From Tessaracoccus lapidicaptus (GTDB taxonomy: Bacteria > Actinomycetota > Actinomycetes > Propionibacteriales > Propionibacteriaceae), in NCBI RefSeq assembly GCF_001693815.1, contig NZ_MBQD01000020.1:62001-126000 (forward strand): a DNA stretch of 64,000 nt, read 5' to 3'. The position numbers were made by a program, and so were the translations under genes. Positions 25,855 through 34,606 of this stretch are shown one piece after another. Each line of letters starts with the position of its first letter. Within the stretch, counting starts at the first letter, position 1. Below the pieces are notes generated by a model. It had not been told where the DNA came from. It saw only the letters and a list, made by a program, of their open reading frames with translations, and did no database searches.

Positions 25855-28718
25855 GCACCCGGCCGATGGACTTCGAGGGCTCGACCAGGCGGGGCCCCTT
25901 GCTGTGGACCGTCCTCATCGTCGGCGGTGCCCTGCTGATCAGCGTCATCACGGCCCGGGTGGTCACCGACTATCTGTGGTTCCGCAGCATCGACTACCAG
26001 TCGGTGTTCACGACCCAGCTGGCCGCGCGGCTCGGCCTCATGATCGGGTTCGGGCTGCTGATGTTCGTCATCGTCTTCTTCAGCCAGGTGATCGCCTACC
26101 GGCTCCGTCCCAAGGTGCGGCGCGCCAACCTCGACTCCGACTTCCTGATCCAGCTGCGCGACGCCCTCGACCGGCGCTCGACCGCCCTCATGGCCGTCCC
26201 GTCCGTGACGCTGGGCATCCTGGCGGGCATGGCGGCGTCCGGCGCCACCGAGACCTTCCTGGCCTGGTGGCACGCCACGCCGTTCGACTGGACAGACCCG
26301 TACTTCGGGCTCGACGCGAGCTACTACGTGTTCACGCAGCCGTGGCTGCGGTTCATCGTCGGGTTCCTGCTGTTCGCCGTCATCGCGGGCGGCGTCGCCG
26401 CGGCATCCATCCACTTCATGACCGGAGCGCTGAATTCCGCCGCCTTCCGCGGCACGGGCAACGCTCCCGCGGGGCTGGGCGCCCAGCGCCACCTGTCGAT
26501 CACCTTCGGCGTGGTCATGCTGCTCATCGCGGCGAACATCCTCCTCGACCGCTTCGGGCTGAGCACGACCCAGAACGCCAACTTCACCGGTCTCGGGTAC
26601 ACGGACCTCACGACGCGCGCCCCCGTGACCGCGATCCTGGCCTCCATCGCGGTGATCGTCGCGATCCTGGCGTTCGTCAACGCCTGGAAGGTGCGCTGGA
26701 GCGTGCCCGCAGCGGCCACGGCGCTCCTCGTCGTGTCCGCTCTGCTGCTGTCGATGCTGTACCCGTGGATCGTCCAGAGCTTCGAGGTGGTGCCGGACGA
26801 GCAGGAGAAGGAACGGCCCTACATCGCCAACAACCTCACCGCCACCCGCTACGCGTACGGCATCGAGGATGTGGAAATCGAGGACTACGAGGCCACGACC
26901 TCGGCCAGCGCGGGTCAACTGCGGCAGGACGCGTCGGCGCTGCCCGCGATCCGTCTCATCGACCCCACCGTCGTCCCCCCGGCGTTCGAGCAGCTGCAGC
27001 AGGTGCGCGGCTACTACACGTTCCCCGAGACCCTCGACGTCGACCGCTACGTCATCGACGGCAAGCCGACCGACTCGGTCGTCGCGGTGCGCGAACTGGA
27101 CCTCAACTCGGTCGAGTCGGGCGACACCTGGAACAACCGCCGCACCGTGTACACCCACGGCTACGGGATGGTCGCCGCGTTCGGCAACCAGCGCCAGTCC
27201 AACGGCGAGCCGGTGTTCTTCTCCGGTGGTATCCCCACGGTCGGTCAGCTGCCGGACCACGAGCCGCGGATCTACTTCGGCGAGGCGACGGACTACTACG
27301 TCGTCGTCGGCTCCCCGGAGGGTCAGGCGCCGGTGGAACTCGACACCCCGTCGGGCGGCGAGGGCCGCACCGAGTCGCTGTACACCTACAGCGGGACCGG
27401 CGGCGTGCCCATCGGGAACTGGCTCACGCGGGCCGCGTTCGCGATGCGCTTCGGCGACATCAACCTCATGCTCTCCGACCGCGTCAACGAGGAGTCGCGG
27501 ATCCTGCACGACCGCATCCCGGCCCAGCGCGTCCAGGCGGTCGCGCCGTGGCTGACGATCGACGCCGACCCATACCCGAGCGTGGTCGACGGCCGCATCG
27601 TGTGGGTGCTCGACGCCTACACGACGACCGACAGCTTCCCGAACTCGACCCTCAGCGACTGGACCCGCGCCATCTCGGACTCGCGGACGCAGGCGGACCG
27701 CCTGCTGGTGGGCCAGCAGGTCAACTACGTGCGCAACTCGGTCAAGGCCACCGTCGACGCCTACGACGGCACGGTGACGCTGTACGAGTGGGACGAGGAG
27801 GATCCGATCCTGCAGACCTGGCAGAAGGTGTTCCCCGGCGCGGTGACCCCGAAGTCGGAGATCTCCCCGGAACTGCTGGAGCACCTGCGCTACCCGCAGG
27901 ACCTGTTCAAGGCGCAGCGCGAGATCCTGGGCCGCTACCACACGACCAGCCCGAGCACCTGGTACACGCAGACCGACATCTGGCAGGTCCCGAACGACCC
28001 GGTGCGGGGCGGCCAGCAGGGTCTCAAGGAGCCTCCGTACTTCCTCACGATCCGCTGGCCGGGCGACACCAACCCGCACTTCGCGAACACGACGGTCTTC
28101 GTGCCCAAGGACCGCGAGAACCTCAGCGTGTACATGGCGGTGAACGCCGACGCCACCAGTGAGGACTACGGGCGGATGCGCGTGCTCAAGCTGTCCGACA
28201 GCAAGCAGATCGCCGGCCCCGGCCAGACGTACAACTTCATCGCGACCAACCCGCTGGTGGCGGACAGCCTGCTGCCGTTCAACCGGCAGGGGGCCTCTGC
28301 GTCCGCGATCTACGGCAACCTGCTGACGCTGCCGCTCGGCGGCGGCCTGCTGTACGTGCAGCCCATCTACACGCAGACGACGGCCACGACCGGTGCCTAC
28401 CCGGCGCTGCGGTTCATCGTGGTGCGGTTCGGCGAGGAGATCGGCATCGGGGACACGCTGCAGGCGGCACTCGACCAGGTGTTCCAGGGCGATGCCGGGG
28501 CGGAGACGGGCGAACAGCCGATCGACGAGCCGGCGGTGCCCTCTGAGCCGTCCGGCCCCGAGGACGCCCAGACCAGGGCCCGCAACCTGCTCGACGAGGC
28601 CCAGGGCCTGTTCGAGGCCGCGGACCTGGCGCTGCGCAGCGGGGACCTGGCCGACTTCCAGGCCAAGGTGAAGGCGGCCGAGGCGAAGATCGAGGAGGCG
28701 GCCGACGCGCTGAGCTGA
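25851..28718 (+). CDS. UPF0182 family integral membrane protein
   Basis: This 955-residue protein of the UPF0182/COG1615 family has about seven transmembrane helices in residues 20-310 (for example LLWTVLIVGGALLISV and VPAAATALLVVSALLLSML). A long extracellular region (about 310-880) is rich in Tyr, Asp and Asn, and an acidic helical tail follows (about 900-955, NLLDEAQGLFEAADLALR). Function is unknown; family length and order are normal. It is the last gene of the three-gene operon and converges on the M16 peptidase pair. Confidence 0.88.
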   Translation: MSTRPMDFEGSTRRGPLLWTVLIVGGALLISVITARVVTDYLWFRSIDYQSVFTTQLAARLGLMIGFGLLMFVIVFFSQVIAYRLRPKVRRANLDSDFLIQLRDALDRRSTALMAVPSVTLGILAGMAASGATETFLAWWHATPFDWTDPYFGLDASYYVFTQPWLRFIVGFLLFAVIAGGVAAASIHFMTGALNSAAFRGTGNAPAGLGAQRHLSITFGVVMLLIAANILLDRFGLSTTQNANFTGLGYTDLTTRAPVTAILASIAVIVAILAFVNAWKVRWSVPAAATALLVVSALLLSMLYPWIVQSFEVVPDEQEKERPYIANNLTATRYAYGIEDVEIEDYEATTSASAGQLRQDASALPAIRLIDPTVVPPAFEQLQQVRGYYTFPETLDVDRYVIDGKPTDSVVAVRELDLNSVESGDTWNNRRTVYTHGYGMVAAFGNQRQSNGEPVFFSGGIPTVGQLPDHEPRIYFGEATDYYVVVGSPEGQAPVELDTPSGGEGRTESLYTYSGTGGVPIGNWLTRAAFAMRFGDINLMLSDRVNEESRILHDRIPAQRVQAVAPWLTIDADPYPSVVDGRIVWVLDAYTTTDSFPNSTLSDWTRAISDSRTQADRLLVGQQVNYVRNSVKATVDAYDGTVTLYEWDEEDPILQTWQKVFPGAVTPKSEISPELLEHLRYPQDLFKAQREILGRYHTTSPSTWYTQTDIWQVPNDPVRGGQQGLKEPPYFLTIRWPGDTNPHFANTTVFVPKDRENLSVYMAVNADATSEDYGRMRVLKLSDSKQIAGPGQTYNFIATNPLVADSLLPFNRQGASASAIYGNLLTLPLGGGLLYVQPIYTQTTATTGAYPALRFIVVRFGEEIGIGDTLQAALDQVFQGDAGAETGEQPIDEPAVPSEPSGPEDAQTRARNLLDEAQGLFEAADLALRSGDLADFQAKVKAAEAKIEEAADALS

Positions 28719-28720
28719 GG

Positions 28721-30046
28721 TCAGTCGCGGAGGTCGACGACCTCCGCGGCCAGCCCGCGGGCGGCCAGGGCCGGGAGCAGTTCCTCGGCCGCGCCGGCCA
28801 CGGCGACGGTGAGGGTGCCGGGCCGCACCTCCTCGCGGAAGGCCTCAGTGGCCTGTGCGGGGGTAACCTCGCCGAGGTCGGCGAAGTGGCGGTTCATGTA
28901 CCCGGCGTCCAGGCCTGCGGCGGCCAGGGCAGATGCCTGGCCGACGATGTCGGCCGACGTCTCGTTGGCGAGCGGCGCGACCCCCACCAGGTAGCGGCGC
29001 GCGTCGTCGATCTCGGCGGCGGTGAAGGGGTCGCGCAGTTCGAGCCCGTCGAGCAGGCGGGCCACCGCGTCCGCGGCCACCTCGGTCCGGACGCTGCCGC
29101 CGACGGTGAATTGTGACTCGCCCACGCCGGGGGAGAACCCACCGCCGATGCCGTAGCTGTAGCCCAGGCGCTCCCGCAGCTCCAGGTTCAGGCGGCTGGC
29201 GAATGCGCCGACGACGGCATGCCCGGCGAGCCGCAGCGCGGGCCACCGCTCATGGCTCCTCGGCACCGACCGCCGGCCGATGAGGATGGTGGCCTGCACG
29301 GAGCCGGGGCGGTCGACGACGACGATCCTGGACCTGCCGTCGGGGGCCGGCGCGGGCGTCGACCCGGATCCCCGACCTGGCCCGACCCAGTCGGCGAGTC
29401 TGGAGAGCGGGGCGGGGTCCGGAAGGTCGCCCGCCACGAGAAGGACGGCGCCGTCCGGGGTGAAGTGCCGCCGGTGCCACGCGTGCGCGTCGGCCGCGGT
29501 GAGCTGCCCCAGCGTCGCGGGTGTGCCCGCAGCGGGGCGGCCCTCCCGATGTTCGGCGCCGTAGAGTTCGCGCCGCAGCGCGAGGCGCGCGGACGGACCC
29601 GGCGACGCCAGCTTGGAGTCGTAGGCGGCGACCTGTGCCTCGATGTGGTGCGCCACGTCCCGCTCCGCGTACTCGGGTTCGGCGAGCACCTCGACGAAGA
29701 GGCGCAGCACCTCCGGCAGGCGGCGTGTGGGGGCCTGGCCGCCGAACGTCGTGTACCGCAGCCGGGCGGTTCCGTGGAGGGTGGCGCCCTGCGCCTCCAG
29801 CAACTCACCGATCCGGCCGTCGGGGTGGCTCACGGTGCCCTCGTCGATGGCGTGCAGCGCGACGGTGCCGAGGCCCTCGAGGTCCCGCGGCTCCGCCGCG
29901 AGCGCAACGGGCAGCACGAGCTCGAAGGTGGCCAGGTGCTGGCCGGGGAGGTGGAAGTGCCACACCGTCAGCCCCGTGGGGAGCGACATGACGGTGGGCG
30001 TCGGGAAGTGCCACGCCTGCGACAGCGTGACGTCGGGCCGGATCAT
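28721..30046 (-). CDS. M16 family peptidase, non-catalytic subunit
   Basis: The 441-residue protein has the M16 (pitrilysin/processing peptidase) fold. The zinc motif HxxEH is replaced by HAIDEG near residue 63, so it cannot be the catalytic half. The C-terminal R/Y pair typical of the partner subunit is present in RLNLELRERLGYSYGIGGG (about 300-318). By analogy with MPP-alpha/beta it should pair with the catalytic subunit encoded just upstream, whose stop overlaps this ATG (ATGA). Substrate is unknown. Confidence 0.85.
   Translation of the reverse strand: MIRPDVTLSQAWHFPTPTVMSLPTGLTVWHFHLPGQHLATFELVLPVALAAEPRDLEGLGTVALHAIDEGTVSHPDGRIGELLEAQGATLHGTARLRYTTFGGQAPTRRLPEVLRLFVEVLAEPEYAERDVAHHIEAQVAAYDSKLASPGPSARLALRRELYGAEHREGRPAAGTPATLGQLTAADAHAWHRRHFTPDGAVLLVAGDLPDPAPLSRLADWVGPGRGSGSTPAPAPDGRSRIVVVDRPGSVQATILIGRRSVPRSHERWPALRLAGHAVVGAFASRLNLELRERLGYSYGIGGGFSPGVGESQFTVGGSVRTEVAADAVARLLDGLELRDPFTAAEIDDARRYLVGVAPLANETSADIVGQASALAAAGLDAGYMNRHFADLGEVTPAQATEAFREEVRPGTLTVAVAGAAEELLPALAARGLAAEVVDLRD
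28726..28748. terminator. Hairpin at the UPF0182/M16 convergence
   Basis: CGCGGAGGTCG and CGACCTCCGCG are perfect 11-bp arms around one base. It lies just downstream of the UPF0182 stop and inside the final codons of the opposing peptidase gene. Confidence 0.55.
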
Positions 30047-31317
30047 GCGGCTGCCTCCGCGTGGTAGTGGAGTTGTTGGGCCGACGCGGGCGCAAGCCAG
30101 CGGCCCGCCGCGGCGGCGACGGCCCCCGCGTCCAGGGCGAGGACGTCCGCGAGGTGATGGTTGACCTGGCCGGGGTCCCCGTGCAAGAGCCAGGCCTCGT
30201 TGATGGCGTCGGCGCGCCCGGCCGTGGTGGCGAGTTCCCAGAGCCACTCGCGCTCGTACTGCGCGATGGCTCGCGCGAGTTCCTCGTCGGTCGGGCCCTC
30301 GTGGGCGAAGCGCGCGACCTCGTCGAGCACGGCGTCGGAGAGCCGGGGGAGGGGCACCCCCTCGACGGGGCGGGCGAGGAGCGCCGCGACCGACCGGGTG
30401 GACCGGTGGGTGAGGCTGGCGCTGTGTGCCTCGTTGGCCAGGTCGCCGTGCCGCACGAGCCGTCGGTGCAGCCGGGAGGTGTTGCCGTCGGCGAGGATGG
30501 CGAGCGCGAGGTCGATGGCCGGCTGGTCCGGATGAGCCGCGGGCGGCGTCGCCCAGGACAGGTACGTCAACGGGTGGGGCACGTCCCGGGTCACCGACAC
30601 CACCGTCGGCGGGCCCGGCGGGGGGTCGGGCACGTCGCGGGGCGCGCGGCCGGGACGTGCCGGGAGGCCACCGAGGTAGCGCTCGGCCAGGGCCACGCCC
30701 TCGTCGCCCGTGACGGGGCCGCAGAGCACGAGCCGGATGTTCGCGGGCCGGTACCAGGTGTCGAAGAACGCGGCGACGTCGTCGAGGGACGCGTCGTCGA
30801 GGTCCGCCATGGCGCCGATGGTGAGGTGACCGTAGGGGTGCTCGGGGGGGAAGTGCTGCGCCGTGAGGAGCTCGAGGAGGTCGCCGTAGGGCTGGTTGTC
30901 GTAGCGCTGCCGCTTCTCCTCCTTGACCACCTGCCGCTGCGCCTCGAAGTTCTCCGCGGTGATGGCCAGGGAGGAGAACCGGTCGGACTCGAGCCACAGC
31001 GCCAGCTCCAGCGCGCCGCGCGGCACGGTCTCGAAGTAGTTGGTGCGGTCGCTCGACGTGGTGGCGTTCACCGTGCCGCCCAGGGCCTCGACGGTGGCCA
31101 TGTGCTCACCGCTGGCGACGTTGGCCGACCCCTGGAACATCAGGTGCTCGAAGAGATGGGCGAACCCGGTACGGCCCGGCTGCTCGTCCGCCGACCCGAC
31201 GTCGACCCAGAGGTTGACGGCCACCCCGGGCGCCGCCGCGTCGGGGGCCACGACCACCTGAAGTCCGTTGTCGAGGCGGGCTCGGGTCAGGGGATAGCTC
31301 AGGGCGGCCTCGGTCAT
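30043..31317 (-). CDS. M16 family zinc peptidase, catalytic subunit
   Basis: The 424-residue protein carries the inverted zinc motif HLFEH (in FAHLFEHLMFQGS, about 52-56) and the distal acidic ligand in the VVKEEKRQR helix, so it is the active member of the pair. There is no signal peptide, so it should act in the cytoplasm. ATG 31317 lies exactly 7 nt downstream of TAGCCT on the minus strand and no ribosome site is present, so I read it as a leaderless start. Upstream in-frame codons are not conserved in character. Confidence 0.88.
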   Translation of the reverse strand: MTEAALSYPLTRARLDNGLQVVVAPDAAAPGVAVNLWVDVGSADEQPGRTGFAHLFEHLMFQGSANVASGEHMATVEALGGTVNATTSSDRTNYFETVPRGALELALWLESDRFSSLAITAENFEAQRQVVKEEKRQRYDNQPYGDLLELLTAQHFPPEHPYGHLTIGAMADLDDASLDDVAAFFDTWYRPANIRLVLCGPVTGDEGVALAERYLGGLPARPGRAPRDVPDPPPGPPTVVSVTRDVPHPLTYLSWATPPAAHPDQPAIDLALAILADGNTSRLHRRLVRHGDLANEAHSASLTHRSTRSVAALLARPVEGVPLPRLSDAVLDEVARFAHEGPTDEELARAIAQYEREWLWELATTAGRADAINEAWLLHGDPGQVNHHLADVLALDAGAVAAAAGRWLAPASAQQLHYHAEAAA

Positions 31318-31348
31318 GCGCGCAAGGCTAGCCCACGGGGCCGCGGCC

Positions 31349-31933
31349 TCAGTGGAGCGCTGCGTCGGCCGGGCCGGCGGCCCAGGCGTGGAACGTGACG
31401 GTGAGTCCGGCGCGGGTCGGGGCGCAGGTGAACGGCCCAGCGAGCGCCTCGGCATCGGGTGGGAAGGGCGCCACCCGGACCAACCGCAACTCCTCGCCGT
31501 CGAGCCCGGCCCGCACCGTCAGCGCGTCTCCGGCCCGCGACACACGGACCCGCACGCGACGACCCCGCCACCCGTCGACGGGGGCGACGGACCAGTCCGA
31601 GAGCGGGCCGGTGACGACGGCGCCCAGCTGGAGGTGGCCGTCGGCGAACTCCACGCCCGCCTTGGTCCAGCGATCGGCGCCGGCGGTGACGAAGAGCCCG
31701 GCCTGGTCGAACTGCTGATCGAAGTCCGCGGTGAAGACGACCTCCATCGCGGAGCCGGCGGGGAACGGCGCCACCAGCGTGTGCTCGGTGTCGTGGACGA
31801 AGCCGTAGGAGGTGACCCGCCACGCGTCGGACCCCTCGGCGGCCGTGACGCGGAGTGTCGCGCCCTCGTCGTCGACCGCCACCGGCGGCGTCGTCCAGGT
31901 GCCGGCGGACCAGGGCAGCGAGGTCATGTTCAT
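31349..31933 (-). CDS. DUF1349 domain protein
   Basis: The 194-residue protein is a concanavalin/laminin-G-like DUF1349 protein: residues DTEHTLVAPFP, DFDQQFDQAGLFV and WTKAGVEFADGHLQLGAVVT form the beta-sandwich pattern. Members are often called regulator of enolase-like; activity is not known. ATG 31933 lies 6 nt after TAGCGT, again a leaderless configuration; an internal ATG two codons on is possible. It is divergent from an aldo/keto reductase, with 53 bp between starts. Confidence 0.75.
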   Translation of the reverse strand: MNMTSLPWSAGTWTTPPVAVDDEGATLRVTAAEGSDAWRVTSYGFVHDTEHTLVAPFPAGSAMEVVFTADFDQQFDQAGLFVTAGADRWTKAGVEFADGHLQLGAVVTGPLSDWSVAPVDGWRGRRVRVRVSRAGDALTVRAGLDGEELRLVRVAPFPPDAEALAGPFTCAPTRAGLTVTFHAWAAGPADAALH

Positions 31934-31986
31934 GGCCCCACGCTAGCCGCGCACGGGGACTGGACGGGCGGAGTAGGTTTTGTTGC

Positions 31987-32991
31987 ATGAAGTATCGCTA
32001 TCTCGGTAACTCCGGACTGAAGATCACCGAACTCACCTACGGCAACTGGCTCACCCACGGGTCGCAGGTCGAGGCCGACACCGCGACCGCCTGCGTGCGC
32101 GCCGCCCTGGACCACGGCATCACGTCGTTCGACACCGCCGACGTCTACGCCAACACCGCCGCCGAGGTCGTGCTGGGCGAGGCGCTCAAGGGGGAGCGGC
32201 GCGAGTCGCTCGAGGTCTTCACCAAGGTCTACTGGCCGGTCGGGCCCAAGGGCGCCAACGACGTCGGCCTGTCGCGCAAGCACATCATGGAGGGCATCAA
32301 CGGCTCGCTCTCGCGGCTGCAGATGGACTACGTCGACCTGTACCAGGCGCACCGCTACGACGTGGAGACCCCGCTCGAGGAGACGATGATCGCCTTCGCC
32401 GACGTCGTGCGGCAGGGCAAGGCCCTCTACATCGGCGTCTCGGAGTGGCCGGCCGACAAGATCCGCGAGGCCGCCCGCTACGCGAAGGAACTGAAGATCC
32501 CGTTCGTCTCGAACCAGCCCCAGTACTCCATGCTGTGGCGCGTCATCGAGGACCAGGTCATCCCGGCCTCCGAAGAGGTGGGCGTGTCGCAGATCGTGTG
32601 GTCGCCCATCGCGCAGGGCGTGCTCACGGGCAAGTACAAGCCGGGCCAGCCCGCGCCCGAGGGGTCGCGCGCCACCGACACCAAGGGCGGCCAGCAGATG
32701 ATCAGCCGCTGGATGCGCGACGACGTCCTCGGCGCGGTGCAGCGGCTGCAGCCGCTCGCGGACGAGCTGGGGCTCACGATGGCCCAGCTCGCCGTCGCCT
32801 GGGTGCTGCAGAACGACAACGTCGCCGCGGCCATCATCGGTGCGTCGCGCCCCGAGCAGATCGCCGAGAACGTCAAGGCGAGCGGTGTCGAGATCCCGGA
32901 CGAGCTCATGTCCAGGATCGACGAGGTGCTCGGCGACATGGTCGAGCGGGACCCCGCCAAGACCGTCGCGCCCGACGGCCGCCCGGCCTGA
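31987..32991 (+). CDS. Aldo/keto reductase, potassium-channel beta-subunit-like
   Basis: The 334-residue NADPH-dependent oxidoreductase starts MKYRYLGNSGLKITELTYG. It has the catalytic Asp/Tyr in FDTADVYANTAAEVVLGEAL (about 46-65), Lys in TKVYWP (about 81) and His in YQAHRYD (about 122). The cofactor part includes IIGASRPEQIAENV. It resembles the KCNAB/YghZ branch. ATG 31987 is 7 nt after TAGGTT, so probably leaderless. It is the last intact gene before the tRNA-fMet and the inserted cobalamin region. Confidence 0.88.
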   Translation: MKYRYLGNSGLKITELTYGNWLTHGSQVEADTATACVRAALDHGITSFDTADVYANTAAEVVLGEALKGERRESLEVFTKVYWPVGPKGANDVGLSRKHIMEGINGSLSRLQMDYVDLYQAHRYDVETPLEETMIAFADVVRQGKALYIGVSEWPADKIREAARYAKELKIPFVSNQPQYSMLWRVIEDQVIPASEEVGVSQIVWSPIAQGVLTGKYKPGQPAPEGSRATDTKGGQQMISRWMRDDVLGAVQRLQPLADELGLTMAQLAVAWVLQNDNVAAAIIGASRPEQIAENVKASGVEIPDELMSRIDEVLGDMVERDPAKTVAPDGRPA

Positions 32992-33001
32992 TTCCCCACG
33001 T

Positions 33002-33060
33002 CCGCGTCGCTCGATTTTGTATGTCCGCAGACAATGCGTATAGTTAATCGAGCGACGCGG
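33002..33060 (+). promoter_or_regulatory. tRNA-fMet promoter inside a 15-bp inverted repeat
   Basis: CCGCGTCGCTCGATT (33002-33016) is repeated in perfect inverted form at 33046-33060, with 29 bp between. The enclosed stretch carries TTGTAT (33017-33022) and an excellent -10 TATAGT (33039-33044), giving a predicted start near 33051. The right arm runs into the first five bases of the tRNA. Confidence 0.7.
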
Positions 33061-33129
33061 GGTGGAGCAGCTCGGTAGCTCGCTGGGCTCATAACCCAGA
33101 GGTCGCAGGTTCAAATCCTGCCCCCGCTA
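33056..33129 (+). tRNA. Initiator tRNA-fMet (anticodon CAU)
   Basis: The cloverleaf is complete: acceptor CGCGGGG/CCCCGCT with the 1-72 mismatch (C-U) expected of an initiator, anticodon stem CTGGG/CCCAG with the three G-C pairs diagnostic of fMet, loop CTCATAA (anticodon CAU), and T-arm GCAGG-TTCAAAT-CCTGC. The CCA end is not encoded. The 3' half doubles as the left boundary of the cobalamin island. Confidence 0.93.
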
Positions 33130-33130
33130 C
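33096..33130 (+). repeat. Left copy of tRNA-fMet 3'-end repeat (candidate att site)
   Basis: These 35 bp, the anticodon-stem 3' arm through the acceptor end, recur at 58630-58664 with three mismatches. They mark the left end of the island. Confidence 0.65.
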
Positions 33131-33137
33131 TGAAAAC

Positions 33138-33173
33138 TGGCCCGTGACCTGCGGAAACACAGGTCACGGGCCA
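33138..33173 (+). terminator. Hairpin after tRNA-fMet
   Basis: TGGCCCGTGACCTG and CAGGTCACGGGCCA are perfect 14-bp arms around an 8-nt loop, starting 8 bp after the tRNA. It is probably the tRNA terminator, although no T-run follows. Confidence 0.7.
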
Positions 33174-33523
33174 CTCGCCATTTGAACCATTCCGGCTTGT
33201 GTCGCGCTTTCGTGACCCAGAAACCCCGTTGGTCGCGAAGCGAGGCGCGGCCCGACGGGGCCCGAGTGACGACGCGGTCCATAGCCAGCGAACCGAGGCG
33301 TGACCGGAATGGCGCCGATGTCTCGGGCCGTTGGAGGCGCGGCGGACTTAGCCCGCGCGGGATCAGATGTCGTAGTTCTCGTTGGCTCTCGTTGTCTTCC
33401 AACCTCTTCCATTGCCTGGTCAGAGCGGTCCCGGCGATGGCCGATCCGCACCCTGACAGCCCTGCAGCAAGCGGGGCGGAGGTCTCCGCGGGCTCGCCCT
33501 ATCGGTCGCGTGGTGGGAGGCGC
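33174..33523. other. Gene-free stretch at the left edge of the island
   Basis: Open frames here have no recognisable motifs, no ribosome sites and irregular composition compared with neighbours. I find no integrase remnant. The far end contains TAGTGT (33524-33529), the likely -10 for the first riboswitch transcript. Confidence 0.5.
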
Positions 33524-33535
33524 TAGTGTGTGGGC

Positions 33536-33690
33536 GCCAGTCGTACTCCACTCGTGGAGTCAGGGAACCCGGTGAGATTCCGGGACTGACGCGCAGCGGT
33601 GAGGGTGACGGGCGAGGCAACACGCCACTGGAGCGATGCTCTGGGAAGGTGCCTCGCACCGGTTGATCCCGAGTCCGAAGACCTGCTGGC
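33536..33690 (+). promoter_or_regulatory. Cobalamin riboswitch 1 (cobG operon)
   Basis: The core GGGAACCCGGTGAGATTCC is followed by GGGACTGACGCGCAGCGGTGA (33563-33602 together). GCCACTG lies at 33624-33630, and the B12 box AGTCCGAAGACCTGC starts at 33672. GCCAG (33536-33540) pairs with CTGGC (33686-33690) to close P1. The TAGTGT hexamer puts the transcript start at about 33536. Downstream, CCAGG and CCTGG can pair close to the cobG start, suggesting control of translation. Confidence 0.88.
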
Positions 33691-33760
33691 ACTGGTGACA
33701 ACCGTCGCCAGGTCGTACGTGGACTCCGCGACAGGGTCCCTGACCAGATAGGTCCTGGCA

Positions 33761-34606
33761 GTGTCAGCCTCCCGCACTCGCGCCGACCGGTGTCCTGGCG
33801 CCCTCCGGCCGTGGCGGGCTGCGGACGGCCTTCTCGTACGGCTTCGGCTGATCGGGGGCAGGGTTCCCGCGAGAGCGCTGAGGTCGCTCGTCGAGGTCGC
33901 TGCGGAGTACGGCGACGGACGCGTGCACACGACGTCGCGGGCGAATCTTCAGGTGCGCGCCTTCCCCGGCTTCGAAGGCCGGTTGTCATCCGAGGCGCTC
34001 GCCGCCCTCGAGCGAACGGGCCTCCTGCCGAGCAGGACCCATGAACTGGTCCGCAATGTGATGGTGTCGCCGCAAACCGGTTTGGCCGGGGGTCGCGCCG
34101 ACCTCCGAGCGGTTGCACGTGAGCTGGACGACCGGTTGTGCGCTGACCCGGATCTCGCGGCCCTATCGGGCCGGTTCCTGTTCGTGCTCGACGACGGACG
34201 CGGCGATCTACTGGCTCGCAGCTGCGACCTGGGGCTGGTCGCGCTGGACTCGACCTGGGCTCAGCTACGGATCGGGACCGGGTGGGGGGCGACCGTGGAG
34301 CTCGCGGAGGCGGCAGGGCGGATCGCGGAGCTGGCGCATGAGTTCGTCGTATGCCGAGGGCGCGGGCCGGGCGCGGCCTGGCACGTGTCGGAGCTGGCCG
34401 AGGCCCTCGCCGTACCGAGAGCGTCCGATCCAGGCCTCCCTGACCCGGCGGAACCGTTGCCATTCGGGGCAGTGCCCGGTGGGCGTCATGTCGAGGTTTC
34501 CGAGACCGGTCTCGACCAACAGGTCATCGAAGACCTGACCGCAGCAGTCGATCACGTGATTGTCACACCGTGGCGTGGCGTGCTCATTCCCGAGGAGAGC
34601 AGATGA
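33761..34606 (+). CDS. cobG: CobG-like precorrin-3B synthase, short form
   Basis: The 281-residue protein has the nitrite/sulfite reductase half-domain pattern of CobG: GGRVPARALRSLVEVA, YGDGRVHTTSRANLQVR (about 50-66), THELVRNVMVSPQTGLAGG (about 93-111), and VTPWRGVLIP at the end. CobG oxidises precorrin-3A with O2. Canonical enzymes are longer and bind a 4Fe-4S cluster, but here the four cysteines are scattered and no C-x5-C...C-x3-C motif is seen. GTG 33761 follows the riboswitch; the ribosome site is weak. Its stop overlaps cobH (ATGA). It may be a natural short form or impaired. Confidence 0.75.
   Translation: MSASRTRADRCPGALRPWRAADGLLVRLRLIGGRVPARALRSLVEVAAEYGDGRVHTTSRANLQVRAFPGFEGRLSSEALAALERTGLLPSRTHELVRNVMVSPQTGLAGGRADLRAVARELDDRLCADPDLAALSGRFLFVLDDGRGDLLARSCDLGLVALDSTWAQLRIGTGWGATVELAEAAGRIAELAHEFVVCRGRGPGAAWHVSELAEALAVPRASDPGLPDPAEPLPFGAVPGGRHVEVSETGLDQQVIEDLTAAVDHVIVTPWRGVLIPEESR

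Noticed and set aside
25407-28079. Open frame of 890 codons on the minus strand opposite UPF0182
   Set aside because: It is a mirror of high-GC codon structure: translation is a low-complexity run of Arg, Val, Gly, Glu and Asp without motifs, and the plus-strand genes there are clearly real.
33174-33523. Integrase remnant next to the tRNA
   Set aside because: I looked in all frames for the Arg...His-x-x-Arg...Tyr pattern of tyrosine recombinases and found none.
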